From contig JACJWZ010000002.1 in NCBI GenBank assembly GCA_020636895.1, forward strand, positions 124,001-188,000: 64,000 bases of DNA, given 5' to 3'. Source of the DNA: Thermoleophilales bacterium. GTDB taxonomy: Bacteria > Actinomycetota > Thermoleophilia > Solirubrobacterales > 70-9. Below, one piece after another: positions 33,008 to 40,369 of this stretch (positions within the stretch are counted from its first letter, which is position 1; every line of letters starts with the position of its first letter). A model generated the notes under the pieces. It saw nothing but the letters and a program-made list of their open reading frames with translations. It was not told where the DNA came from and made no database searches. A program made the translations under genes and the position numbers.

Positions 33008-33634
33008 TCAGGGGCCGAGGCGGCGGACCGACCAAGGCTCGCCGGAATCCGGCAACCGTCGGTAGACGAAGCGGTCATGGAGCCTTCCGACCTGGCCCTG
33101 CCAGAACTCGATCCGCTCCGGGACGACCAGGTAGCCGCCCCAATGCTCCGGCCGCGGCACCTCGCCGTCACCGAAGCGCTCCTCCGCCTCCGCGACCCGG
33201 CGCTCGAGCGCCTCACGGCCGGCGAGCGGCTGGCTCTGCGGGCTCGCCCAGGCGCCGATCCGGCTCTCGCGCGGGCGCGAGGCGAAGTACTCGTCGGAGG
33301 CCGCGTCGCCGAGCCGCTCGACGACGCCGCGGACGCGGACCTGGCGGTCGAGCTCGCGCCAGTAGAGGACGAGGGCCGCCGCGGGGCGGGCGGCGAGCTG
33401 CCCGCCCTTCGCGGAGTCGTGGTTGGTGAAGAAGCGGAACCCGTCGGCCCCGAAGCCCTTGAGCAGCACCATGCGGGCGTCGGGCATGCCGTCCTCGTCG
33501 ACCGTGGCGAGGCACATCGCCTCCGCGAGCGGCGTCTCCTCCCGCGCGAGCTCGTACCAAGCCGCGAACAGATCGAAGGGGTCCGCGAGCAGGTCGCGCT
33601 CCGAGAAGGGCGGCATGTCGGGGCGGCGGGGCAT
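33008..33634 (-). CDS. pdxH: Pyridoxamine 5'-phosphate oxidase
   Basis: 208 residues, the usual length. FMN- and substrate-binding motifs: EAMCLATVDEDGMPDARMVLLKG, FRFFTNHDSAKGGQLAARP, VRGVVERLGDAASDEYFASRP, RIGAWASPQSQPL, and the C-terminal EFWQGQVGRLHDRFVYRR. It oxidises pyridoxine or pyridoxamine phosphate to PLP in the cytoplasm. A TAGAGT box ends seven bases before the ATG, again consistent with leaderless expression, and no Shine-Dalgarno is seen. It diverges from the SRPBCC gene at 33698. Confidence 0.95.
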   Translation of the reverse strand: MPRRPDMPPFSERDLLADPFDLFAAWYELAREETPLAEAMCLATVDEDGMPDARMVLLKGFGADGFRFFTNHDSAKGGQLAARPAAALVLYWRELDRQVRVRGVVERLGDAASDEYFASRPRESRIGAWASPQSQPLAGREALERRVAEAEERFGDGEVPRPEHWGGYLVVPERIEFWQGQVGRLHDRFVYRRLPDSGEPWSVRRLGP

Positions 33635-33641
33635 GCTCCGG

Positions 33642-33647
33642 ACTCTA
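33642..33647 (-). promoter_or_regulatory. -10 box TAGAGT 7 nt before pdxH
   Basis: On the minus strand TAGAGT is followed by CCGGAGC and the ATG at 33634. Together with TAGGGT at 33685 on the other strand it makes a compact divergent promoter pair in 63 bp. Confidence 0.5.
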
Positions 33648-33684
33648 GAGAGGGCCCGGGGCCGAACCCCGGCCTCGCGCCAGC

Positions 33685-33690
33685 TAGGGT
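33685..33690 (+). promoter_or_regulatory. -10 box TAGGGT 7 nt before the SRPBCC gene
   Basis: TAGGGT, then GCCCGCG, then ATG at 33698. Leaderless spacing; supports the ATG 33698 start over upstream codons in the open frame. Confidence 0.5.
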
Positions 33691-33697
33691 GCCCGCG

Positions 33698-34162
33698 ATG
33701 GGACTCCTCGAGGCGAGCTGGACGGTCGAGATCGACGCGCCCATCCAGCAGGTCTTCGACGTCGCCGCCGACGTGCCGGCGTCGACGGCCTGGCAGCCGG
33801 CGCTGCAGACGGTCGAGACCCTCGAGACGGACGAGACGGGTCGATCGACGCTGGTCGACAGCACTTCAGACGCCAAGGTCAAGACCACGCATCAGCGCCT
33901 GCGCTTCTCCTACGAGGACGAGCCGACCGGGATGAGCTGGGTGCAGGAGAAGGGCGACACGAAGTCGCTGAACGGACGCTGGATCTTCGAGGAGCTCGAC
34001 GGCGGCGAGCGCACGCGCGCCACGTTCGACCTGGTGGCCGACCCCGGCCGCATCCTCGGGATGCTCCTCCGCGGACCGGCCGAGGACAAGGTCAAGGAGT
34101 TCCTCACCAAGGGCGCCGCCGAAGGTCTCAAGGAGCAAGTCGAGAACGCCGGCGCGAGCTGA
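33698..34162 (+). CDS. SRPBCC-family (polyketide cyclase-like) protein
   Basis: 154 residues. The START-like fold is suggested by EASWTVEIDAPIQQVFDVAADV at the N-terminus (read across residues 4-25), SWVQEKGDTKSLNGRWIFEEL, and the long C-terminal helix LRGPAEDKVKEFLTKGAAEGL. Proteins of this type bind hydrophobic ligands; no catalytic residue can be named. Its last codons overlap the next gene (acyl-ACP thioesterase) at CTGA, so the two are probably co-translated, which hints at a lipid-related ligand. Confidence 0.8.
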   Translation: MGLLEASWTVEIDAPIQQVFDVAADVPASTAWQPALQTVETLETDETGRSTLVDSTSDAKVKTTHQRLRFSYEDEPTGMSWVQEKGDTKSLNGRWIFEELDGGERTRATFDLVADPGRILGMLLRGPAEDKVKEFLTKGAAEGLKEQVENAGAS

Positions 34163-34863
34163 CCGGGCGCGTCTACATCCATCACCGGGACGTCGACGGG
34201 ATCGACGTCGACGAGCGCGGCGTCGCCCACCCGCACTCGCTCGGCCGCTGGCTGCAGGAGGTCGCCGTCGCCGACTCGCTCGACGCCGGGCTCACACGCG
34301 AAACCGCCTGGATCATCCGCCGCACCCGGATCGAGAGCGAGCGGCTCCCCCGCTTCGACGAGATGCTCGAGCTGCGCACATGGTGCAGCGGCATGGCGAA
34401 GTCGGCTGCCGAGCGCACCATCGAGATCCGCGGCGACAAGGGAGCGAAGCTCGACGCGACCGCGATCTGGGTTCATCTCGACCCGGTGCTGCGCCGCCCC
34501 GCCCGCCTGCCTGAGGAGTTCCACGCCGTCTACGGCGCCAGCGCCGCGGGCAACCGGGCCCGCAGCTCGCTGCGCCACGATGCCCGGCCGCCCGAGGACG
34601 CCGAGGTCCACGAGTGGCGGTTCGTCCGCGCCGACATCGACGTCGTCGGCCACGTCAACAACACGATGTACTGGCGGGCCGCTGAGCAGCTCCTCGACCT
34701 CGATGCCCTGGCCGACTCGCCGGGATCGCTGGAGGCGGAGTACCGGGGCGGCATCGGGGCCGGGCTCGCCGTTGTCCATCGCAGCGAAGGTCGGCTGTGG
34801 TTCTGCGACACCTCAGGGGAGGTCGCGGCGACCATCGCCGCTGAGACAACCGCGCCGGCTTAG
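34159..34863 (+). CDS. Acyl-ACP thioesterase with a probable CTG start
   Basis: 234 residues if translation starts at CTG 34159. Two hotdog repeats are visible: VAHPHSLGRWLQEVAVADSL, TAWIIRRTRIESERLPRFDE and LRTWCSGMAKSAAERT in the first; HEWRFVRADIDVVGHVNNTM in the second (the Asn-Asn region). FatA-like enzymes release fatty acids from acyl carrier protein. The conserved first hotdog begins ~66 residues before the first ATG (34363), and no ATG, GTG or TTG exists in frame for at least 200 bases upstream. CTG overlaps the upstream TGA stop as CTGA, pointing to coupled initiation at a rare start codon. Confidence 0.8.
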   Translation: MTGRVYIHHRDVDGIDVDERGVAHPHSLGRWLQEVAVADSLDAGLTRETAWIIRRTRIESERLPRFDEMLELRTWCSGMAKSAAERTIEIRGDKGAKLDATAIWVHLDPVLRRPARLPEEFHAVYGASAAGNRARSSLRHDARPPEDAEVHEWRFVRADIDVVGHVNNTMYWRAAEQLLDLDALADSPGSLEAEYRGGIGAGLAVVHRSEGRLWFCDTSGEVAATIAAETTAPA

Positions 34864-35059
34864 GTCCTCCACACGAGGGGAACGCACGAAACGCGAAGGT
34901 GGTTCCACGCCCACTCCTTCGCGCCGTGCTGGCATCCCTCTGGCTGTCCCAGCGACCCCAAGGCCACCGGGAGGTCTGTGCTGGACGAGGTATTCCCGTC
35001 GGGGAGCCGTTGAAACAGGAGGGGCAGGAGAGGCGAAAGCGCGGGCGATCGAGCGGCGC

Positions 35060-35857
35060 TCAGCCCGCCGCGTCGACGTCGCCGTCCGATTCGCGCAAAC
35101 GCTCGAGGGATGCTCGGAGGATCCGCGAGACCTGCATCTGGGAGACCCCCACCCGCTTGCCGATCTCCGACTGGGTGAGATCCTCGACGAAGCTCAGATG
35201 GAGCACCTCGCGATCGCGCTCGGAGAGCGCTTCGAGCCGCTGCTCGAGCATCACGTTGTACTCGACGTGCTCGAGGTGCTCGTCGTTCAGGCCCACCTGC
35301 TCGACGAGCGGCACCGCCCCCTCCTCGACCACCCTCGCGGAGGCCGGCGCATCCAGCGACGCGGGCCGGGCGGCCGTCGAAGCGGCCAAGGCCTCGTCGA
35401 CCTCGACCGTCTTCATGTTGGTCGCCTCCGCCACCTCCTCGACGTCGGGCATGCGGCCCTTCTCGGTCGCCAGGTCGGCGATCGCGGCGCGGATCCGCGG
35501 CATCGCCTCCTTGAGGTCACGCGGCACGCGCATCGACCACGAGCGGTCCCGGAAGTGGCGCCGAAGCTCGCCGAGGATCGTCGGCGTCGCGTAGGCGCCG
35601 AAGCTGTTTGCCCGCTTGTCGTCGTAGCCGTCGATCGCCTTCAGGAGCCCCAGACGAGCGACCTGCTCGAGGTCCTCCATGCTCTCGCCGCGGTCGCGGT
35701 AGCGGGCGGCGAGGCCCGATGCCAGCGGCAGGAAGCGGGTCGCGAGCTCCTCCCGGGCGGCCTGATCGCGGGTCGTCGCGAAGCGGCGCAGAAGCTGCTC
35801 GTCCGACTCGAGGCCGATCTCAGGTTCGGCCGTTGAGCCTCCGTTGTCGTTCAACAC
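35060..35857 (-). CDS. SigB/SigF/SigG-type RNA polymerase sigma factor
   Basis: 265 residues from GTG. Regions 2-4 are complete: RDQAAREELATRFLPLASGLA, DLEQVARLGLLKAIDGYD, FGAYATPTILGELRRHFRD, SWSMRVPRDLKEAMPRIRAA in region 3, and region 4 LSERDREVLHLSFVEDLTQS, EIGKRVGVSQMQVSRILRAS. This is the stress/sporulation sigma family normally held by an anti-sigma kinase (RsbW); none adjoins here. It may be the last gene of a run with the cyclase, TPP enzyme and DUF2283-like genes on the same strand, although the 53-bp gap leaves room for its own promoter. Confidence 0.93.
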   Translation of the reverse strand: MLNDNGGSTAEPEIGLESDEQLLRRFATTRDQAAREELATRFLPLASGLAARYRDRGESMEDLEQVARLGLLKAIDGYDDKRANSFGAYATPTILGELRRHFRDRSWSMRVPRDLKEAMPRIRAAIADLATEKGRMPDVEEVAEATNMKTVEVDEALAASTAARPASLDAPASARVVEEGAVPLVEQVGLNDEHLEHVEYNVMLEQRLEALSERDREVLHLSFVEDLTQSEIGKRVGVSQMQVSRILRASLERLRESDGDVDAAG

Positions 35858-35910
35858 GTCGCCTGAGGCTCGTCGGTTCCGGTCACATCGTTCAGATTAC
35901 GCAATAGCCG

Positions 35911-36192
35911 CTATGGGCTCGCGCCGCGGACCGTGAACTCGACCCCCGCCACCCGCTCGTGCTCGCCGCTGGGCAGCGTCAGATACACGGCGCCGTCGCG
36001 CTCGAGCCGCTCGCGGGGCTCCATCAAAGCGACGCCGTGGAAGCGATCGTCGGCATCGAAGAGCCAGACGTGATTCTCGGGCGAGGGCTGGCGCCGGGCC
36101 GAGGGGCCGGCGTCGCGCTTCGCATAGATGACGTCGCTGGAGGCGTCGTAGGTGACGTACGTGAAGTTGTGCCGCCCGACCCGGAGCCCCAT
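35911..36192 (-). CDS. Small DUF2283-like protein
   Basis: 93 residues. FTYVTYDASSDVIYAKRDAG at the N-terminus and VWLFDADDRFHGVALMEPRE resemble the DUF2283 pattern (a 'YDxxaDvlYi' strand and a later 'D.dGrivGie' strand). Function of that family is unknown. It lies 34 bp after the TPP-enzyme stop and 53 bp before the sigma-factor start, on the same strand. The start ATG at 36192 has no obvious ribosome-binding site. Confidence 0.65.
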   Translation of the reverse strand: MGLRVGRHNFTYVTYDASSDVIYAKRDAGPSARRQPSPENHVWLFDADDRFHGVALMEPRERLERDGAVYLTLPSGEHERVAGVEFTVRGASP

Positions 36193-36226
36193 TTGCCTCG
36201 GCTGCCTCGGGTCCCTTGGCCGCCGG

Positions 36227-37894
36227 CTAGACGAGCACCGCGCGCCGCGGGTAGACGACGTCGGGGTCGGTCAGGACGTTGACCAGCGCGGGCTTGCCGG
36301 AGGCGAAGGCCCGCTCTAGCGCCGGGCGCAGCTCCTCGGGCTCGCGCACGAGCTCGCCGTGCCCACCGAGCGCCTCGACGACCTCCTCGTAGGGGGTCTC
36401 CGGCCGCAGCTCCGCGGCTATCGAGTAGCCGTAGAGGTACTCCATCGGGTGCTTCTCGAGCGCCCAGATCCCGTTGTTGCCCATGACGCCGACGATCGGC
36501 AGCCCATGGCGGACCATCGTGTCGAATTCGAGGCCGCTGAAGCCGAAGGCGCCGTCGCCGAGCAGCAGGCAGATCTGCTTGCCGGGGTTGGCGCAGGCGG
36601 CGCCGATCGCCTGCCCGGGCCCGGCGCCGAGGCACCCGAAGGGGCCGGGGTCCATCCACGTGCCGGGCTCGAACGTCTCGATCACGCGCCCCGCGTAGGA
36701 GACGAAGTCGCCGCCGTCGCCGATCACGATCGCGTCCCGGTCGAGCACCTGCCCGAGCTCCTCGTAGAGCCGCATCGGATGCAGCGGCCCTCGCGGATCG
36801 GCCCGGTCCTCGTTCTCCGCCTCGCGCTTCTCGGTCTCCTCGGCGCGCAGGCCGGCGATCCAGGCGGCCGATCCGCTACCGGGCTCCGAGGCCGCGAGCG
36901 CGCCCAGCGTCGACGCGACGTCGCCGACGAGATCGACGTCGGCGGCGCGGTTGCGCTCGAGGCGGTTGGGCTCCGCGTCGACGCGGATCAGCTTCGCGTC
37001 CTCCCCGATCGCTCCGCCGAAGCCGAGCCGGAAGTCCAGGGGAACACCGGCGACGATCGCGACGTCGGCGCCCTTGAGCGCCGATCCGCGCGTGCGGCTG
37101 AACGCGAGCTCGTGATCGGCCGGGATGCAGCCGCGCCCCATGCCGTTGAGGAAGACGGGGATGCGGTGCCGCTCGGCGAGCTCGAGGAGCTCCCTCTCCG
37201 CCCGCGCCCAGTAGAGGCCGGTCCCGGCCATGATCACCGGGCGCTCCGCTCCGGCGAGGAGCTCGGCCGCGCGCTCGATGCCGTCGGCCGGGGCGCCCGC
37301 GGCGGCCTCGGGAGCGGCCGGGATCTCGGCGTCGGCGTCCATGAAGACGATGTCGAGCGGGTAGTCGAGGAAGGTGGGGCCGGTCGGCGAAGCTCCGGCG
37401 GCGTCGAACGCGCGAACGGTCGCTTCGCCGATCAGGTTCGGCTCCTTGACGGTCTCGGCGGACTTCGTCAGCGGCGAGACGAACGGCAGGTGATCGATCT
37501 CCTGCAGGCTGCCCGAGCCCCAGCGCATCTCCGGGGCGCGGCCGCCGAGCACCACGATCGGCGTGCCGTTGGACTGGGCGCTCGCGAGTGCGCTCATCCC
37601 GTTGGTGACACCGGGTCCGGCGGTCAGCGCGCAGACCCCGGGTGTCCGCGTCGCCTTCGCCCAGCCCTCGGCTGCGAACGCGGCGGCCTGCTCGTGGCGG
37701 ACGTCGATGACCGCGATGCCCTCCTCGCGACAGCCGTCGTACAGCGAGAAGAGATGGCCGCCGGAGAGGGTGAACAGGTGGGTGACGCCGCGCGCCTTCA
37801 GCGCCTTGGCGGCAAGCCGTCCCCCGTGCAGGGCGCCGGGGTTGGCGACGCCCTTCTTCGTCTCGGCCGGCTCAGTCCTCTCCTCGGTTGCCAC
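36227..37894 (-). CDS. Thiamine-pyrophosphate enzyme, acetolactate synthase-like
   Basis: 555 residues from the GTG at 37894. The Pyr domain has THLFTLSGGHLFSLYDG and VIDVRHEQAAAFAAEGWAKA with the TPP-activating glutamate (Glu68), then LTAGPGVTNGMSALASAQ. The central domain is 190-340. The PP domain has the TPP motif GDGAFGFSGLEFDTMVRHG ... NNGIW. The family covers acetolactate synthase, oxalyl-CoA decarboxylase and 2-hydroxyacyl-CoA lyase; the absence of an IlvN regulatory gene nearby argues against a biosynthetic acetolactate synthase. The start overlaps the end of the cyclase gene by 23 bases, so they are likely co-transcribed. Confidence 0.85.
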   Translation of the reverse strand: MATEERTEPAETKKGVANPGALHGGRLAAKALKARGVTHLFTLSGGHLFSLYDGCREEGIAVIDVRHEQAAAFAAEGWAKATRTPGVCALTAGPGVTNGMSALASAQSNGTPIVVLGGRAPEMRWGSGSLQEIDHLPFVSPLTKSAETVKEPNLIGEATVRAFDAAGASPTGPTFLDYPLDIVFMDADAEIPAAPEAAAGAPADGIERAAELLAGAERPVIMAGTGLYWARAERELLELAERHRIPVFLNGMGRGCIPADHELAFSRTRGSALKGADVAIVAGVPLDFRLGFGGAIGEDAKLIRVDAEPNRLERNRAADVDLVGDVASTLGALAASEPGSGSAAWIAGLRAEETEKREAENEDRADPRGPLHPMRLYEELGQVLDRDAIVIGDGGDFVSYAGRVIETFEPGTWMDPGPFGCLGAGPGQAIGAACANPGKQICLLLGDGAFGFSGLEFDTMVRHGLPIVGVMGNNGIWALEKHPMEYLYGYSIAAELRPETPYEEVVEALGGHGELVREPEELRPALERAFASGKPALVNVLTDPDVVYPRRAVLV

Positions 37895-39446
37895 GAACGC
37901 GAGCGTACACCGCTCGCATCGCTCCGACCGGATCGGGCAGGTCGGCGGGCTCAGCCGAGAGGGTGAACAGCTCGATCGGCCGTTCGAGACCACGCAGGTC
38001 GCGCTCACCGCGACGCTTCAGGTCGTAGTCGCCGCGGAGCGCTCCGCGGGTCGCCGCGGTCAGCAGGACGTCGTCCCCGGTCCGGCGCGTCTCGGTCTCG
38101 ACCCGGGCGGCGACGTTGACCGTGTCGCCGATGACGCTGAAGTTGAGCCTGCCCGCGCCACCGATCGAGCCCGCGACCACCGGGCCCGTGTTGATCCCGA
38201 TCCCCACCTCGAAGGGCCCGCCCTCGCCGAGCCCGTTGACCCGACGGTCGATCTCCATCGCCGCCCGCAACGCCCTGTCGGCGTGGTCGGGGAAGGTCTG
38301 CGGGGCACCGAAGACGGCCATCAGGCCATCGCCCTCGAACTTGTCCACATGCCCGCCCTCGGCGGCGATGATCGGGACGACGACCTCGAAGAGCACGTTG
38401 AGGCACCGCACGACCTCGTCGGCCTCGGCCCCCTCGGCGAAGGAGGTGAAGTCCTTGACATCGGTGAACAGGATCGACACCTCGACCTGCTCGCCACCCT
38501 CGCGGAAGCCGTCGCTGAGGATGTGCTCGGCGACCTCCTCGTCGAGGTAGGTCCCGAACGCCTGGCGGATCCGCTCGCGCTCACGGAGGCCACCGACCAG
38601 GTCGTTGAACGAGGCGGCGAGCTCGCCGATCTCGTCCCCGGTGGTGACCGGAACGGCGGCGTCGAGGTTGCCGTGCCGGACCTCGTCGGTGGCGCGCTGG
38701 AGATCTCTGATCGGCTGCATGACCGAGCGGGTCAGAAGCAGCGTCAGCTCCAGCGAGACCGTCGTCGCGACGCCGATCGCCGCCAGCACCGCGATCCCGA
38801 GGCTGTCGCCGCCGCTGAGGGCCGCGACCGTGAGCCCGGTGATGACGTTGATCATCGGGAGCACGGCCAGCAGCCGCCAGCGCAAAGGCAGCGCCACCGC
38901 CTCCCGCGCCAGCTCCGGCTTCACGGCCCGGTTCATGTCGATCAGGACCGGCCGCAGGCCGATCTCCAGGGTCAGGTGATGGAGGATCGCGCCGTAGCCG
39001 ATCGCAACCATGCCGGCTGCCAGCAGCGGGAAGAAGCCGAGCCAGGAGATGTCGAAGATGGCGACGGCGGCCGCGGTGCAGGGCATCACGACGCCGACGA
39101 GCGGGATCAGCATCTCGTCACGCACCAGCGCCAGCGGCAGCCCGATGGCGGAGCTCCACGCACGCTCGGTGAAGTCCTCGTCGCGGCGGCCACCGATCCA
39201 TTCGCTGATCACCGCGAGCCGGGGGAGGATCCGGTACATGCCGACGGCGATCGAGACCCCGGTCAGGAAGAGCGAGATCGCAAGCAGCAGCGCGAAGTCC
39301 TCGAGCGTGCCGTCGTAGTAGGAGGAGAGAAGCAGGACCGTTCCCGCGGTGACGAGGAACCCGGCCTGCAGCTCCAGTGTCACGAACGCCTTCGGGTATC
39401 TCGGGCCGAGCTTCCGGTAGAGCCACTCGAAAGGTGCCAACAGCAC
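37872..39446 (-). CDS. Membrane class III adenylate/guanylate cyclase
   Basis: 524 residues from GTG 39446 (TTG at 39518 would add 24). Six membrane helices in the first ~240 residues are followed by a HAMP domain (RSVMQPIRDLQRATDEVRHG, then DEIGELAASFNDLV) and a class III catalytic domain. Metal aspartates are in ILFTDVKDFTSFAEG and DKFEGDGLMAVFGAP, the Lys before FEGD favours ATP, and the transition-state Asn/Arg are in VIGDTVNVAARVE. It probably senses a membrane or external signal and makes cAMP. A palindrome GAACAATTGTTC (39448-39459) directly precedes this GTG. Confidence 0.9.
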   Translation of the reverse strand: MLLAPFEWLYRKLGPRYPKAFVTLELQAGFLVTAGTVLLLSSYYDGTLEDFALLLAISLFLTGVSIAVGMYRILPRLAVISEWIGGRRDEDFTERAWSSAIGLPLALVRDEMLIPLVGVVMPCTAAAVAIFDISWLGFFPLLAAGMVAIGYGAILHHLTLEIGLRPVLIDMNRAVKPELAREAVALPLRWRLLAVLPMINVITGLTVAALSGGDSLGIAVLAAIGVATTVSLELTLLLTRSVMQPIRDLQRATDEVRHGNLDAAVPVTTGDEIGELAASFNDLVGGLRERERIRQAFGTYLDEEVAEHILSDGFREGGEQVEVSILFTDVKDFTSFAEGAEADEVVRCLNVLFEVVVPIIAAEGGHVDKFEGDGLMAVFGAPQTFPDHADRALRAAMEIDRRVNGLGEGGPFEVGIGINTGPVVAGSIGGAGRLNFSVIGDTVNVAARVETETRRTGDDVLLTAATRGALRGDYDLKRRGERDLRGLERPIELFTLSAEPADLPDPVGAMRAVYARVRGNRGED

Positions 39447-39539
39447 AGAACAATTGTTCCCTAACCGGGACCATCGCGTGTTCCCGCCTGCGGTGGGTGG
39501 ATCCTGTACCCGATTCAAGTACGACGAGGACCGATCCGA

Positions 39540-40298
39540 TTGTTCGACCGGATGCTCTACCTGCTGGACGAGACCCGTGAGCGCCTCGCGCTGGCGACCG
39601 ACGAGACCCGCGACCGGCTCTCGCTGACCGCCGGCGAGACGCGCGAGCGCCTCGCCTACGCCGGCGAGGGTGCGCGCCTACGCGCCGAGGAGCTGATCGA
39701 CGGCTCCCGCAGCCGGCTCGCGCTCGTCGTCGGGGCCCTGGCGATCGTCCTCGTCGCCGGCCTGCTCGCGATCGGCGGCTCCGGCGAGGACGCCCCTTCG
39801 AAGGCGGCAGCCGCCACCGCGGTGGCCTCCGCCCCCGTCGATGCGACCTTGGTCGAGGAGCGCGGCTTCACCCTCTCGATGCCGGCGGGCTGGAAGCGCA
39901 CCGACGCCCCAGACGGCGCCGTCTTCGCCGCCGAGTCGCCCGAGGGCGCCGCTCAGACGACGCTCTGGGTCGAACGGGATCCCAACCTCGACTTCGATGG
40001 CTTCGTCAAGCAGTCCCTCGGTGGCCTGACGACCCTGGGCGACGATGCCCGCATCGTCGACCGCGTCGACGGACCGACGGTGGAGAGCAGCTCGGCGGAG
40101 CTGCGCGCCGACGTCGCGCTCGACGGCAAGCCCGCCGGCCCCTACCGCGTCAACCTGCGCGCCGCCGGCCCCTACCGCTACTACCTCGCCACCTCGATCC
40201 AGGCCGGCGCACCCGCCTCGCTGCTCGCGGACGCGGAGCTGATCGGCTCCAGCCTGCGCCCGGACGTGCGGGTCCGCGGCATCGACGCGTCCAAGTAG
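39540..40298 (+). CDS. Single-pass membrane protein with 11-residue amphipathic repeats
   Basis: 252 residues from TTG (ATG at 39552 is an alternative). Residues ~9-50 are four 11-residue repeats: DETRERLALAT, DETRDRLSLTA, GETRERLAYAG, EGARLRAEELI. They would form an amphipathic helix on the cytoplasmic face. A membrane helix follows (LALVVGALAIVLVAGLLAIGG, ~58-78, read across), then an Ala-rich linker and an external domain with FTLSMPAGWKRTDAPDGAVF, which resembles PsbP/'PGW' lipoprotein-like domains. The family is not named with confidence. It diverges from the cyclase gene. Confidence 0.65.
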   Translation: MFDRMLYLLDETRERLALATDETRDRLSLTAGETRERLAYAGEGARLRAEELIDGSRSRLALVVGALAIVLVAGLLAIGGSGEDAPSKAAAATAVASAPVDATLVEERGFTLSMPAGWKRTDAPDGAVFAAESPEGAAQTTLWVERDPNLDFDGFVKQSLGGLTTLGDDARIVDRVDGPTVESSSAELRADVALDGKPAGPYRVNLRAAGPYRYYLATSIQAGAPASLLADAELIGSSLRPDVRVRGIDASK

Positions 40299-40369
40299 CG
40301 GGGGCCCCCGCGGCGACCCGGGCCCGCAGGACCCAGGCCACAGGGCGGCCCGGCCCCCCACCGGAGCCG

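Noticed and set aside
33008..33888. Longer 302-codon frame over pdxH on the minus strand
   Set aside because: It is a different frame from pdxH with Arg/Ser-rich translation; pdxH at 33008-33634 has the full family sequence.
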